Origin: Schizophyllum amplum
Taxonomy: Eukaryota > Basidiomycota > Agaricomycetes > Agaricales > Schizophyllaceae
Assembly (NCBI GenBank): GCA_007026445.1
Contig: VDMD01000024.1
Span: 1 to 64,000 of the forward strand
DNA: 64,000 nt
Direction of reading: 5' to 3'
Below the pieces are notes generated by a model. The model was not told the DNA's origin. It made no database searches and saw only the letters and a program-made list of their open reading frames with translations. Shown here one piece after another: positions 10,656 to 22,967 of the stretch. The stretch's first letter is position 1; the number at the start of each line of letters is the position of its first letter. The position numbers and the translations under genes are program-made.

Positions 10656-13214
10656 GGTCGCGGCCTTGATAGTCGTAGGTACGAATGCTCCATACGCGCC
10701 CCATCTGGCGCAGGACGCGCCTCGCGTCATCCGCTGTCTCGAACTGCAGATAGAGATTGTAGGGTGCGGCGCCACCGCCAGCACCACGACGAGCCGGTCG
10801 TCCCAAGGCAGTGGTCAAGCGCGGACGGTTACCCGGAACAGCTGCTAGCAAGATACGTAGGGTGTTCTCCAGATCCGCCGCGCCGACCCAACGTAGAATG
10901 TCGCGGACCACGATGTAGCGGTCGTCCCGCGGAGAGGGGGTCGCGGCGGTGGGTCGATGGAAGAAGCGAAGGCACCTGGTATGCCAGGAGGGATCATGGT
11001 CCGCATAGCGCGTGGTGCGGAGGGTGGAGGACGGGCCGGGGGTGGCGACGGAGGCATCGGCGCGGAGAAGACAGGCGCCCAAGCGGCCTCAGCCGTGAAG
11101 GGGGTAGGCGCCGGGGCAACGACAGGGTCTGCTGGTGGAATGGGCCTGGAGCCAGCGTCCTCCGTGCGGTCAACGGTCGCGCCTTGCACGACGGACTCCG
11201 TGTCTACCTCCATCGAGTCGACCGCGGGTCCTGCGGCGGCCAAGCGGTCCCGACTGGCGTGCTCGTATAAGGGCGGAGGCGATGGCGTCCGTGGCGCGGG
11301 GGGTACGGGCTCGCCCATCGGCACATCATAGTCGAACTCGTCGTCGTCTGATTCATCCATCGTTTCCATAAGGAGGTCCTCGGGGTTGGCTACCGTAGAG
11401 TTGACCTCGACTGCAGCATCGCGCAGCGGTAGCTGGTGCGGGGCGGGGGGGGTAGGAACCGTGCCCGCTCGCGCCAGGGATCGTCCGGTCTGTGCAGTCG
11501 GTATGGGATATAACCAGATGGATGGTCGTAGCGCACGCGCAACTCCCTCCGAGTTGGGAATACCAAAGTATAAGGCGTTGGGACCAGGGAAGCCGTAGCG
11601 TTCGGGTTCGACGGTACCCGGGGGCGGAGCGTACCGTCGAGTCAAGTACACGATACGTCGTAGAACTCGATCGTGGAAGGGAGTGAGACTGCTACCTCGC
11701 CGACGGCCGACCTGGCGGTAGATGACCCGAGGCTGCCCGTTGATCATAACATCCTCAGGCACGAAGGAGGTGGTACTGAGCGCGCCTCTCTGCATGTCGA
11801 TCATGGTGGGGGGACGTATCCATTGCACGCGGGTAGGATCGATCTCCACGTAGTCCAACGCATAGCTGTAGGCCGAGGAGTCCCGACTCGGCACGAGGTA
11901 GGTTACCCTTTCGTTGTCACTCTCGATCGAGATGACCTCGCCCGGCGCCGCTGTAGTGTAGCTTGGCGGGGCTTCGACGGGCACGGCGGAGGTAGTGGCT
12001 GTCGAGCTCGTCGTTGCCGCGCCGGGTTCGGATGACCGTACTACTGCTGATGAGGGTTCGGCTGCACGGATGGGCGTGGCAGGGCGAGGACGAGGGAGGA
12101 GGCGATCACGCATAGGTTCCCCGCCCATGGCGAAGCCGTAATTGCGAGGGTCGCCGTAAGGTATCTCCTCCTCCCGGGTAGGTCGGCCATGACGGCGCGA
12201 CACGATGATGCTGCCAGTATCCTGCCTGATTTCCCACAAAAACTGCCGCGCCATCTCTTCCCACACCTCGTCGTAGTCGCGATGAACGTTCTGCTCCGTC
12301 CTCCATGACTCACTCCATCCCGCGGCCTCGTGAATGGGGAGCAGCGCCAGCGACTCCAGCCGATGATTGATAAACGCTGGGTAGCCGGCATGAAGGTAGA
12401 ACCGAACCCACTTGGCAGGAGCATCGTGTAGCTAGAGGCCAAGGCGGCGTTGGTGCTCCCGTACAGGCGGACAAGAGACCAAGTCCGGCGAACCGGCATC
12501 GACGTAGGCGATAAGATCGCGCATCATCTGAATGGCACCGTCTAAACTCCATAGCCGTCGCACGAAGGTAGCCCACAGGTCGACAGCATCCTCGAACTGT
12601 GTCGCGTCTCGGAGGTTCTGCCACTCCTCAACTGTAGGCATACGCGGGAAGGCGTTGCGCAATTCCTGGCAGAGGTTGTGTCGGGTACACTCGCCCAGAT
12701 CGATAAGGCATTGCGTACCTCGCTCCGTCAAGGATTCCATTCGTGTCCGAAGAGAAGCAGCAATATTCGAGGCGAGTCGCCCGCCTCTTCTCTCCGTTTC
12801 AGTGGACCACCAATCGATGAGCGGGCATATTTCATAGCGAGTAGAGGGGTCGACAGGATCGGGATCAATGGCTGCGGCCCAGCATAGGGCAAGCCGCCAG
12901 TATTGCGGATACCGCGTAGCGTCGAATCGTCCGAACGAGCCGTCGATCCGCCGATCACGAGCGTTGGTGGGCTGGCTCGGCCAAACACAGTCCTCGTGGA
13001 GCGGACTTCGACCGGGGTTGAATGGTATGGAGGTGTGATTGGGCGACCATAGGATGTGGGAGTTATTCGCACCTCCGACAACGTGTAACGCGCGAACGAC
13101 GGTATCCAATGGAAGGACGATGGGCAGTCCGTAGGCCAGAATCGGCTCGTCCTCGAATCCAGCGTAGACGGGTAGTCGCGGCGACGAGAAGTTCATGAAA
13201 GAGGTAGCCGACAT
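10656..13214 (-). pseudogene. Gypsy-1 extra downstream ORF3, N-terminal ~850 residues
   Basis: Minus-strand ORF directly after the gypsy-1 chromodomain. The likely start is the ATG at 13214 (MSATSFMNFS); the upstream frame back to 13319 looks like leader. The frame is one long ORF broken by a single TAG at 12432-12434. It then runs through a Pro/Ser/Thr-rich acidic region (11000-12050). A frameshift near 10960 leads to a compact segment resembling an RNA-recognition motif (YIVVRDIL..., YNLYLQFETADDARRVLRQM, 10700-10925). It stops at the 7-bp duplication of element C, and the same frame continues at 30659. Ordinary gypsy elements end at integrase or chromodomain, so this is an additional gene. 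The RRM assignment is by pattern only; function unknown. Confidence 0.7.
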
Positions 13215-13337
13215 GGCGAGGCCAGACGGACGACAAGGAGATGGTGAGGGTAGGAAGAAGGAAATTTTCCATCGATGCCACGTAGTATCGCCCAATCTTC
13301 CCACGATTCCCACGGTCACTCCTCGTCACGCCACTTC

Positions 13338-13937
13338 TCAACGCGGCAGCTTCTTCAGCGCATGATACTCCTGCTTCAACTCGGGGGCGTTCCGTAGGTT
13401 ATATTCTGACACGAATGAATCTTCGGCGGGGCCATAGTTCCTCCATCGCACTAGGTACATTCGGTTGTTGCCCTTTTTCCTACGCGTTAACTTATGCCCA
13501 AGTATCGCTTCGACTTCGTATTCCTCCGTAGCCTCTATGATGTCGCGGGTAGGGGGAAGTTGAGTGCGATCGCCGAAGCGAGCTGGAGACGGGTGGTATC
13601 GTCGTAGATGTTCCAGGTTCAGGACGGGGTGCATGGGGTAGTTGTCTGGTAGCCGTAGCCTGTAGACGACCGGGCTGATCTTCTGAATCACCTCGAACGG
13701 TCCGATAGTACGCTGTAGGAGCTTGACACCTACGCCTTGCGCGTCGACGAGCTTCATCGTATGTGGGTTAACCATGACTAAGTCTCCTTCCTCGAGCTCC
13801 TGCACCGGTCGTCTGCGCTTGTTGTATTGCCGCGCTTGATCGTCCTGCGCACGGGTGAGCGCGTCGCGAGCTAGGCCTCTATGAAGCTCGATGCGTTCGG
13901 TGAATTCCTCGGCCTGCATGCTAGGTAAGAACGGTCT
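13338..13937 (-). pseudogene. Gypsy-1 integrase C-terminus and chromodomain
   Basis: Continuation of the integrase at 6047-6957, now on the opposite strand. It reads TERPFLPSMQAEEFTERIELH, then HRGLARDALTRAQDDQARQYNKR, the GDLVMVNPHTMKL and GPFEVIQKISPVVYRLRLP core of the integrase C-terminal domain, and finally a chromodomain (EYEVEAILGHKL...MYLVRWRNYGPAEDSFVSE). Chromodomains of this class target integration to marked heterochromatin. It terminates at 13338, about 125 bp before the likely ORF3 start. The junction residues TDPTE on the left piece and TERPF here overlap through the TACGGAG duplication. The opposite orientation is explained by the A/B inversion. Confidence 0.92.
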
Positions 13938-13944
13938 CTCCGTA
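13938..13944. repeat. Target duplication CTCCGTA (partner of TACGGAG)
   Basis: Reverse complement of 6958-6964, lying next to element B instead of element A. Together with CATCCTT/AAGGATG this records the exchange of flanks. Confidence 0.88.
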
Positions 13945-16900
13945 CAGCTGATGCTGTAAGAGCGGTTTAAACCGACCCCGACAAGTATCGTAACTGTGGT
14001 TTAAACCATAGCGACAATCTGTCGGGGCTCGGCAAAACCCGACCAGACAGCAGCCGGAGGCCGGGTACCTCCCTTATAGGGCTCCGGCGGGGGGTTGGGG
14101 GTGCCGCGTGGCCGCCCCGGACCCGTTCGGGTCGCGTGCTTGTACAAATCAGGCAGGACGCGGCGGGCGGCTCGCGTCGCGTGCCCGCTCGCGCTCGCTC
14201 GGGCGCGAACAATGGCCCTTCCCGTTTTGGAAGGGCGGTCGATCGCCAGCGCGAGCGCGGGCGCACCGCCGCCGCTGCCACTGCCGCCTCTGGTCATACA
14301 GCAGGTATAAAACACAGTATATATGAGCTATATAAAAATGACAAATATATACATAGAGTGAATATATGGAGCATATGGTGGAAAAGCGTGTAAAAGCGCC
14401 GCGAAAATTTTCGATGGTGCTCGATCGGGACGCAGGCAGCGCGCTCGTGAGATTACGGGCATAGCAGGCCTGTAGGATGATGGGGGGAGGTGGGGGAAAG
14501 TAGCAGACGAGCCCGGGAAAGGGCTCGTCGCGTTTGGATTAGGTGGCGCGGGGGGGCACCGTTGTGTCAGCGCAGGACGGGTTTACGGGTGTGTGGGGGC
14601 GTAGATGGCGTGCGCGCAGACGCGCGTAACGGAGGTGGGTGTGGGGGAGCTAACCAGCGCGTCTGTACAGCGCTGAGAGCGCAGCACAGCGCCCTTTGGT
14701 GATCGCCGTCGGTGGCGCAGGTCGCCGCCTAGCGAGCGATCACAGCGCCCCTCGCCCTTCCCGCGCGTGCTGATGCCGCCAGCGCATGGAGAGCACTAGC
14801 GCGCGCCTACGCCTGAGACGCAGACGCCAGTATAGGCAGAGGGGTGGCGCTGGAAGTGGCGCATGTTCCGGCCTGCGCGTGCGTGGGGGTGTGTGAATGG
14901 GGGTGGCGGCGAGGGCGAATGAGCACGCCGTAGACGTCGCTTGGGGTAGGCATGGTGGTGGGTGACGTTCGTGCTGTCCGAGTACAACGCGGCGGTGCGA
15001 AACTGGCTGCAGCGCGCCTAGCGTGCTGCAGCCAGGTCTAGAAAGAAAATTAGCACGCATTCTATCTAAAACAACTAGTACACGCACCTTAGGGGGACTC
15101 CCCAGAGTCCCCCACGCCCCTATCGCGAAGAATCGCTGCCCATCGACCCGCTATTGAGCGGGAGGCGTGATGCGGATGGCGGCGAGAGCAGCGATCGACG
15201 CGTAACGTCACGTCACGAACGCGCTCATTTCGAGCGCGTTCGCGGCGAGACGAAGCGCGATTACTGCTCATTGCGGCCTTCGATCGCCCTCATACCTCTT
15301 AGATTATCCTGATATATGACAATGTATAAATATATGTAATTCCTCTAAAGCCTATATATTGGGAACATAGCTATATAGCATTGCATTGCCCATTGTTAAC
15401 TCCACCAGAGTGCTAATCACCTTTATCTGACATGTTTGAGCTGATTGAAGACCTCTAAATACATGTACACTATTCAGTAGCTATGGCTGATTATGCTGCA
15501 GCTTTGACTGTAGCAGGAGCCCCAAATGGGGGCTCAGAATGGCCTCTACCTACCGTTAGGAAACAGTGAGATTTCCAGATTCCTCGTCCAGAACTTTCAG
15601 GTAATATCAAGTCATTTCTGAATGGAATTTCTTCGTTCTTTTTTGCAATCAAGACTCCGTTATGTCCTATACACGCCCCGGGCTCCAGTTCCGCTCCAAA
15701 TTGACTCCGAAGAGGCGCCGCCGTCGAGGCGCGCGTCGGCGGCGAGGTTCGGCAATCCGGCCCGGGCTGCCGCACGTCCTCGATCAGGCTTCTTTGCCTT
15801 CAACTACCCATCGTCCCCACCTCGCGGCTGCCCCCCTCGCCTCCCGCTACCCCTCATTCGACCTCGCGCGCCTTCAAAAGGCAGAAAAGAAGATTTTTAA
15901 GCGGTCGGACGCGCCACAGCAAGTAAAAGAACAAGGATGACGCGGGCCGGGACAGGCGAGAGCGAGCGCGAGCGAGCGCGCTGCAGGTGCGTGTATACGC
16001 CCTGCACTCTTTTCTCATTGCTGACATATTGTATATTCTGGCCCCCAAGGACGAGCAGTGCGCGCCCGGTTTTGCGAGCCACGACCGCCCGCGCACTGCG
16101 CCCTTCGCTGCCAACAGCGGCGAGCGGCTCGCCCGACGCGCGTCTCACGCGTCGTCCGTCCGTCGCCCCGTCAAGCCCACCCCATCCCCGAGCCCCTACC
16201 GCGTCCCCCTCCACCAAGAGCAGAGTCCGTTGAGGACTCATCGCACCGGGACTTCCGGCGCTCTGCTCTGGGCTGGGGGCACATCGCAAGGGCTCTCCGA
16301 CACTCCCCCTACCACCCACCACCAACTGCCCACATCCCCCCACGCACCGTGCACTGCACGTATCGCACCGCGCTGGCGCAGCCATGCGCGCATCACCCCG
16401 CCCTCGAGCCTGTGCGCGCGCCTGCACGTCAGCAGCTCCAAGAGCGCTGACGTTGCTGCGCGCTACATTTTACGACATGACGCGTCGAAGAGCGCGCGTT
16501 AGGGGGTGATGTCGCGTACGCGCTGGGCATGCGTGGGCCGGCGCATTCACATACGAGCTCACCCTCACAACGCGCAGCGTCAGCAGGCGGGCCCGTCTGC
16601 TGTGCCCCCTGCTTTCCCCCTCCCCCCTACACTTTGTACATATCCCCAGCGTGGCAACCCCGCTCGCTCGCTCCGCACGGCGGATTTTTTCGGCGCTTTT
16701 GCGCTTTTCCTCCTCATTCCCCCCTTTTGCTGTATGTAAATTAGATATATGTCATTTAAATATATTCATGCTACATTTTAAAGCGCAGAGCAACAGGGAG
16801 CGACGACGCCGCCAGCGGCGGCGCGCTCGCGCACCCGCGCTGGCGATCGACCGCCCTTCCAAAACGGGAAGGGCCATTGTTCGCGCCCGAGCGAGCGCGA

Positions 16901-17144
16901 GCGGGCACGCGACGCGAGCCGCCCGCCGCGTCCTGCCTGATTTGTACAAGCACGCGACCCGAACGGGTCCGGGGCGGCCACGCGGCACCCCCAACCCCCC
17001 GCCGGAGCCCTATAAGGGAGGTACCCGGCCTCCGGCTGCTGTCTGGTCGGGTTTTGCCGAGCCCCGACAGATTGTCGCTATGGTTTAAACCACAGTTACG
17101 ATACTTGTCGGGGTCGGTTTAAACCAGCCCTACAGCATAAGGTG
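13945..17144. mobile_element. TIR element B (family 1, inverted copy of A, 3200 bp)
   Basis: Starts CAGCTGATGCTGTAAGAGCGG and ends ...CCTACAGCATAAGGTG. It is the mirror image of element A, with the same hairpins (15216-15242, 15092-15113, 15003-15035), AT-rich centre (15290-15500) and intron-like segment. The only length differences from A are a few bases in the outermost TIR near 7195/16905. After removing the inversion, B sits inside element C with the 7-bp duplication AAGGATG on both sides (10159-10165 reversed, and 17145-17151). Like A it has no recognisable transposase. Confidence 0.88.
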
Positions 17145-17348
17145 AAGGATGGGGGAGGGGGTGCGCACCCGACGGGCCATACGCGCGTCCGTCGTCACTG
17201 TGCGGTCGTGAGCGAGCACGCACTACGCATGCGCGCGGACGCCTAGCGCGTACGCGAAACCGTCTTCAACGCGTTTTTTGACGCGTCGGGGCAGCGAGAT
17301 GCAGAGACAGAGCAGCGTCAGCGCTCGTAGAGCCGCTGACGCGCTCTG
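17145..17348 (+). mobile_element. TIR element C, fragment 2
   Basis: Begins with AAGGATG (17145-17151), the outer duplication of B. It carries the family-2 counterpart of hairpin 1 (17315-17342) and ends with CTCTG (17344-17348). CTCTG is repeated at 28204-28208 after the copia-P complex, consistent with its 5-bp target duplication. Confidence 0.8.
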
Positions 17349-17629
17349 TGTTCACAGCGCAGAACTAAGTCAACTAGAGCGGTAGCAACCAAGTCAGTGA
17401 TGTATTCAAGCAAGTAAAACGTGTAGCTACGCACCTAGAGCGGTAGCAACCAAGTCAGTGATAGAGACTTGGTTGTGTCCGCTCTAGGAGCGACGAGTCT
17501 CGGCATTCGCCGGTGTACTATACAGTCGGGTGGGTCATGTGAGATAGACGCGGTCACGTGATCCGAAAAGCGCGAAGATATACCAAAACCAGGGATAACG
17601 CGAGACGTGCTCGGTCACCCCTTCCAACA
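17349..17629 (-). repeat. Copia-P1 3' LTR
   Basis: 281 bp, the reverse complement of TGTTGGAAGG...GTGAACA. It matches the P2 LTR at 27920-28200. It contains the 61-nt GT-AG segment flanked by identical 28-bp repeats described for the P2 LTR. Confidence 0.9.
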
Positions 17630-17650
17630 CACCCCCGTGATCCAGCACGC

Positions 17651-20600
17651 CTAGCGTACCAATCCAGTCAGCCCCACCATGTGCTGCAGCTTGTTGCGCG
17701 CCAGCGCCTTCGTCATCATGTCTGCAGGCATGTCCACCGTGTCCAGATGCACAAGACGCACCGAGCCCTTCCGCACCTCATCGCGCAGCCAGTAGAAGCG
17801 GAGGTCGAGGTGCTTCATCCGTCCGTGATGCTCCGGGTTCTTCGCCACCTGCAGCGCCGAGTTGTTGTCGATGTAGAGCGTTGATGGCGCGTCCTTGACC
17901 GGGTAGCCCAGCTCGGTCAGGAAGTTGCGCATCCACAGCATCTCCTGCCCTGCAGAGACTGCTGCGATGTACTCCGCCTCAGTCGTCGATAGCGCGACCA
18001 CCGTCTGCAGCTTCGACGACCAGGAGACAGCGCCGCCTGCCATCATGACTATTAGCCCACTCGTCGACCTGCCGTTGTCCGGATTACCGCCGTGATCCGC
18101 ATCGGTGTAGGTGTAGAACGGCTCCGAGCGCGGCCCAACCAGCGTCCCATCGTAGGTCAGCTTGTGATCAAGCGTCCCCTTGATGTAGCGGAACACGCGC
18201 TGCAGAGCAGTGACGTGTTTGGGACCCGGTTTGGCGCAGTGCCGCGCTAGGACGGAGACGGGGTAGGCGAGATCAGGGCGAGTGGCGATGGCGAGGTAAG
18301 CAATGGCGCCTACTGCAGAGGCGTAGTCCCGGCCCTTGGTAGCCATCAACTCGTGCTCCTCAGGCGTCTTGGGAGCGTCATCAGCGGATAGCTTCACAGA
18401 CGGATCAAGAGGCGTGATGACGGTACCGCAGTCCTGCATGCCGTAGCGCTGGAGGATGTCGAGGGCGTACTGGCGCTGAGAGAGCGAGAGCTTGCGCTGA
18501 GAGCGCTCGCGCTGGATCTCGACACCTAGCAGCCAGTTGGTGGGTCCCAACTCGCGCAACTTGAAGTGGCGCTTCAGCTCCTCGATGATCCCCTGCGCTG
18601 CGTCCTCCGTCCTGGCGCCAATGGTCATGTCATCCACAAAGACGGGCACAATGATACGGTCGTCACCGCGGCCGTACACCCAGACGCTGTGCTCGCATAC
18701 GATCCGGGCGAAGCCCATCCCGCACAGCACCTTGTTCAGCGTCTCGTGCCAGACATGACTTGCCTGCTTCAACCCATACAGCGACTTCTTCAGGCGCCAG
18801 ACGTAGTCCTTGCTGCGCATCTCGAATCCGGGCGGCTGCTTCATGTACACCGTCTCCTGCAGCGGGCCGTTGAGGAAAGCGTTCGAGATGTCGACGGACA
18901 GCAAGACGAGGTCCTCGATGGCGGCGAGGGCGAGGATAGCGCGGATGGCGGACCACTTCGGCGTAGGCGCGAACGTCTCGGTGTACTCGAAGCCGGGACG
19001 CTGAGTGAAGCCCTGAGCGACGCAGCGCGCCTTGTAGCGCTCGATAGAACCGTCAGCGTTGCGCTTCACTTTGAACACCCACCGGCTACCAATGGCGCGA
19101 GCTCCCCTCGGCAGCTCGACTAGCTCAAAGGTCCCGTTGTCCGCCAGCGCCTGCATCTCTGCAAATGCGGCCTCCACCCACTGCTCTCGATCTCCACGTT
19201 GCAGCGCCTCTGCAAACGTCTTTGGCTCCCCATCACCCTCGCTCGCCCCGTTCGCCTCCGCCACACACTGGTAAGCGTAGTCGAGCCCCTGCTGCACCGT
19301 CCACTCCTCTGTGCGCGTCTCATCCCAGACAAACTCCAACCCGGCCTGCATCGCCTGCTCCGGCACCCCGGCAACGCGCTCTCGTCCTGCAGCAGCAGCT
19401 CGTCATCGCTAGACCCCTCAATCTGCGGTGACTCGCCACTGTGCGCATCGTCCGACTCCGACTCGATCGGCTCGAGCTGCGCCGGTAAACGCAACTCGTC
19501 CGATGACGACTCCTGCTCTCTCTCCGGCTCTGCAGCTGGCTGGCGCGAACGCGAGCGACTGGGCTGCCTGCGCTGGACTGGCGCGTTCTGCTGCAGCGCG
19601 CTCTCTGACAGATCGCGATTAGTGACGGCGCGGCGAGGCGGAAGCGTACGCGTCTGCTGCTCGGCCACTGGCTGCTTAGGCATCGCCCAGTGCGGCAAGT
19701 GACCGGTGTTGGGAGGCGCCAGGTCCGGTGCACGCCTAGACGGTCCAGCGCGTCCTCGCTGCTCGGCCATAGTAGTCGCAGGCGACCAGTAAGCGGACTT
19801 CTTCTGCGGCGCAGAGGGCGGCACAGGTGCGGACTTGGATGAACGCGGTGGCGTACTCGGCCCAGCTGAAGGCGATGGACGCGGCGGCGTGCGCGGTGGC
19901 GCAGGCGGCGGCGGCGGCGTAGGCGGATGCGGTGGCGTGGGCGGACGCGGCGCAGGAGGCGGCAGATCATCATCACCGTCGTCATCTGGCGGACTCGCAG
20001 ACGGCGACGGTGTATCATCACCCCCGTGATCTGCTGCATCCTCATCAGCACGCAAGTCAGGCTCCTCACCTCTGTCCCGAAGTGTCTGGGTAATCAGGTT
20101 TATACTCTTTGTAGAGTTTCCTGGCATGTAGCGCTCGTCAAACTGCGCATGCGAGGAGATGATGAACTGCTTAGTGGCCGGGTTCCAGAAGCGCCAGGCC
20201 TTCGTACCGGGCGGGTACCCGACAAAGATGCACTTCTGCGAGTGCGGCTGCAGTGCCTTGCGCTTCGACTTCTTCACCAGCACGTAGGCGAGACAGCCAA
20301 ATGTGCGAAAGTAGGAGACGTCCGGCTTCTTCTTCTTCCAGGCGATGAAGGGCGTTTGATCAGGCGGTAGAGCGGAGGTCGGGGCGCGGTTATCGACGTG
20401 GTTGAACGAGACACGGCGTGCACCCAGAACGATGGCGGCAGTTTCGACTCCCAGAGCATAGCGGTCGCCGCGTTCGCTATGGTCAGATTAGCACGCTCTG
20501 CAACACCGTTCTGATGCGGCTCATCTGGCTCTGTCGTCTCGAGACGCCACCCGTTCTCCGCTGCGAAACGCTTCATAGCGTTCGAGATGTACTCGCCCCC

Positions 20601-22390
20601 GGCATCGCAGCGCATCACCCTCAGCTTCTCGCCCGTCTCCGCCTCCACTGCTGCAATCCAATGGCGTATCGCATCGAAGGCCTCGCTCTTCTTCTTCAGA
20701 TACACCACAGTGCGCCATCGGAACGCGTCGTCAATGAAGGTCATCCAGTAACGGTAGCCCTCAGGCGACGCGACCGGCATAGGCCCTTCAAGTCGGTGTG
20801 AACCAACTGAAGTGCGCGCGTCGCTCTCTCTCCCGGTCCGTGCGGAACCGCCTTCCGCTTCTGCTTCCCCATGATGCATGGCTCGCAGATCGGGTCCGGC
20901 GCCTTGCGTGACTCGAGGCGCATCCCACGCACCAGCTTACTGTCCCGCAGCCGCGCGATGTCCCCCTGGTTGATATGCGCGAAGCGGCGATGCCAGAGCG
21001 CCATGTCCAGCGGCAGCGTCGTAGCTGACGCACGCGCGGCCTGCTGCTGAGTCCGTGGCACAACGACGCGACCGTCAAGATAGCCCGTGTTCGTCTCGTC
21101 GACCGTCGCAGTGCAGACAAGGACCCCGCCGCGGTAGAACGTCACCTGGCGCCCCTTGGTGTGGATCTCGTACCCCTTGCGCACAGTGAGATGGTAGATG
21201 GAGAGTAGATTCGACGTAAGCAGCGGCACATGAAGCACATCGTGGAATATCAAGCTCGCCCCCTCCTCGTTCCCCAGCTTCGGCTTGAACTCGACAGACC
21301 CTATCCCCTCTGACCAGATGATGGTGCCGTTGGCGAGCGGATCGGCACGCGATGCGGCGAGTAGGACACGAACCAGCCGCGATGCACGATCATGTGTGAT
21401 GAGGCGCCTGTATCAGTGTTCAGCTTGTTGGCCGACTCGGAGCGGAGCCACGCGTCATGCTCGACGGTGGGAGCGCTTGCCTTGCCTGCAGACTCGACGG
21501 TGACGACGGCAGCAGCGTCTGGGAGGGGAGATGGTAGCGGGCGAGGCGGCGGCGCGGCGGCCTTGCGCTGCTTCTTCTGCTGCTTCTTCGACACGAGCTG
21601 GCCAGCGTTAGCGGCGCGCGCAACGGCCTCGCGCTCGAGCTTCGCCTTCCACTCCGGCGTCCAGTCGGGCAGTTGTGGATGGTGTGCGGACCGTGGCAGT
21701 TGTAGCACTCGATCGCGCGCGCGGCGTTAGCAGCGAGCGTCTCCTGCTCCGAGGTCGAGGTGCGCGCGGCGAAGTCGCGCTCCACAACGCCCTTCACCTT
21801 GTCCAAGCTCAGCTGATCGTCGAGGATGAGCGTGTTGTACAGCGACTGATGCTGCTCAACGGGCGAGTTGGCGAGCGCGCGCATCGCCACCATCGTACAC
21901 AGCTCCTTGTCCAGCGTGTCGATGTCGTACCCGGTCTTGGGGCGCAAGCTCTTCATGCGCGCAATGCGCCGATCGATCTCGTCGAGCAGCGTGGGGAGGG
22001 CGGCGGCGGACTCGGGATCAGTGAGGGTGATGCTGACGAGGTCGTTGAACGCGCTGAAGCGCGTCCCGGGCACCTGAAGGTGGAACGCCTTCTTCAGCGC
22101 GGCAAAGAGACGGGCGCATCGTCCTGCTTCGACTCGAACTGCTGACGCAGCGACGGGTGGATCGACTGCCAGATGCGCCCGGCAGCGCGCTCCTTGTTCT
22201 GCTCGTACGTCTCGCGCGTGCGGTACTCGGAATCGGTGAGCTTGTTGGGATCGGCGGGCGAGGGAGCGGTGATCGTGCCCATCACGTAGCGATAGAGGCC
22301 GTCACCTCGAAGTGAGGCCAAGATCTCGGGCTCGTACCAGCCCCAGTTGGAGCGGGTGAGGACGGGCTGTTTGTGGTGGTCGTACTCCAT
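17651..22390 (-). pseudogene. Copia-P1 gag-pol, broken by several 1-bp deletions
   Basis: Reads right to left: gag start (22390, MEYDHHKQPV), capsid region, zinc knuckle CYNCHGPHTIHNC near 21700, protease DTGASSHM near 21410, GAG-pre-integrase and integrase (HTDLKG, RCDAGGEY, HQNGVAER), Pro-rich linker, RT (FVDDM near 18630) and RNase H (YTDADHGG, STTEAEY, YIDNNSA). Relative to P2 and P3 it lacks single bases near 22100, 21680, 21340, 20790 and 19365, mostly in short homopolymers. It shares one further frameshift near 20405 with P2. Apart from these the two are almost identical. The P1-only losses look more like uncorrected sequencing errors than decay; the shared one is inherited. Confidence 0.92.
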
Positions 22391-22679
22391 GATGAGGGCG
22401 AAGAGATGGGGGGTACGAAGGACGAGTTGGACGTGTGCGGATCTGAGGTGCCACGTGACCTAGAGCACCCAGGATTCGGATATGTAAAACGCGGCGGTGA
22501 AGATAAGGGTGCAGCGTTCGACTCGGTCGTTTTCACGGCAAGTGACGGGTATGGGTGTGAAGGGGGATGGTGGCGGACACGACGCCGTTGGACGCGAGAG
22601 AATCGAAGCGGATTTGCGCGCTCGACAGCGGTTGCGATCGCAAGTAGTCAAATCGGAGTTCTGCTGCAGCGATCAGAGC

Positions 22680-22694
22680 GCGGGGCTCATAACC
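22680..22694 (-). promoter_or_regulatory. Primer-binding site of copia-P1 (half-tRNA type)
   Basis: GGTTATGAGCCCCGC on the minus strand, immediately inside the 5' LTR. It is complementary to the anticodon stem-loop of initiator tRNA-Met (GGGCTCATAACC), not to a tRNA 3' end. Confidence 0.8.
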
Positions 22695-22967
22695 TGTTCA
22701 CAGCGCAGAACTAAGTCAACTAGAGCGGTAGCAACCAAGTCAGTGATGTATTCAAGCAAGTAAAACGTGTAGCTACGCACCTAGAGCGGTAGCAACCAAG
22801 TCAGTGATAGAGACTTGGTTGTGTCCGCTCTAGGAGCGACGAGTCTCGGCATTCGCCGGTGTACTATACAGTCGGGTGGGTCATGTGAGATAGACGCGGT
22901 CACGTGATCCGAAAAGCGCGAAGATATACCAAAACCAGGGATAACGCGAGACGTGCTCGGTCACCCC
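22695..22967 (-). repeat. Copia-P1 5' LTR, truncated
   Basis: Identical to the 3' LTR by eye but lacking its outermost 8 bases: ...cggtcacccc is joined directly to sequence copied from 33220 onward. Confidence 0.88.

Noticed and set aside
10235..10669. Coding gene at the C fragment 1 (plus strand)
   Set aside because: The frame lies across a TIR and is mirrored at 30340-30650; no protein-level signal.
22680..22694. tRNA gene
   Set aside because: Only the anticodon-arm complement is present beside each LTR; no acceptor, D or T arm follows. These are primer-binding sites.
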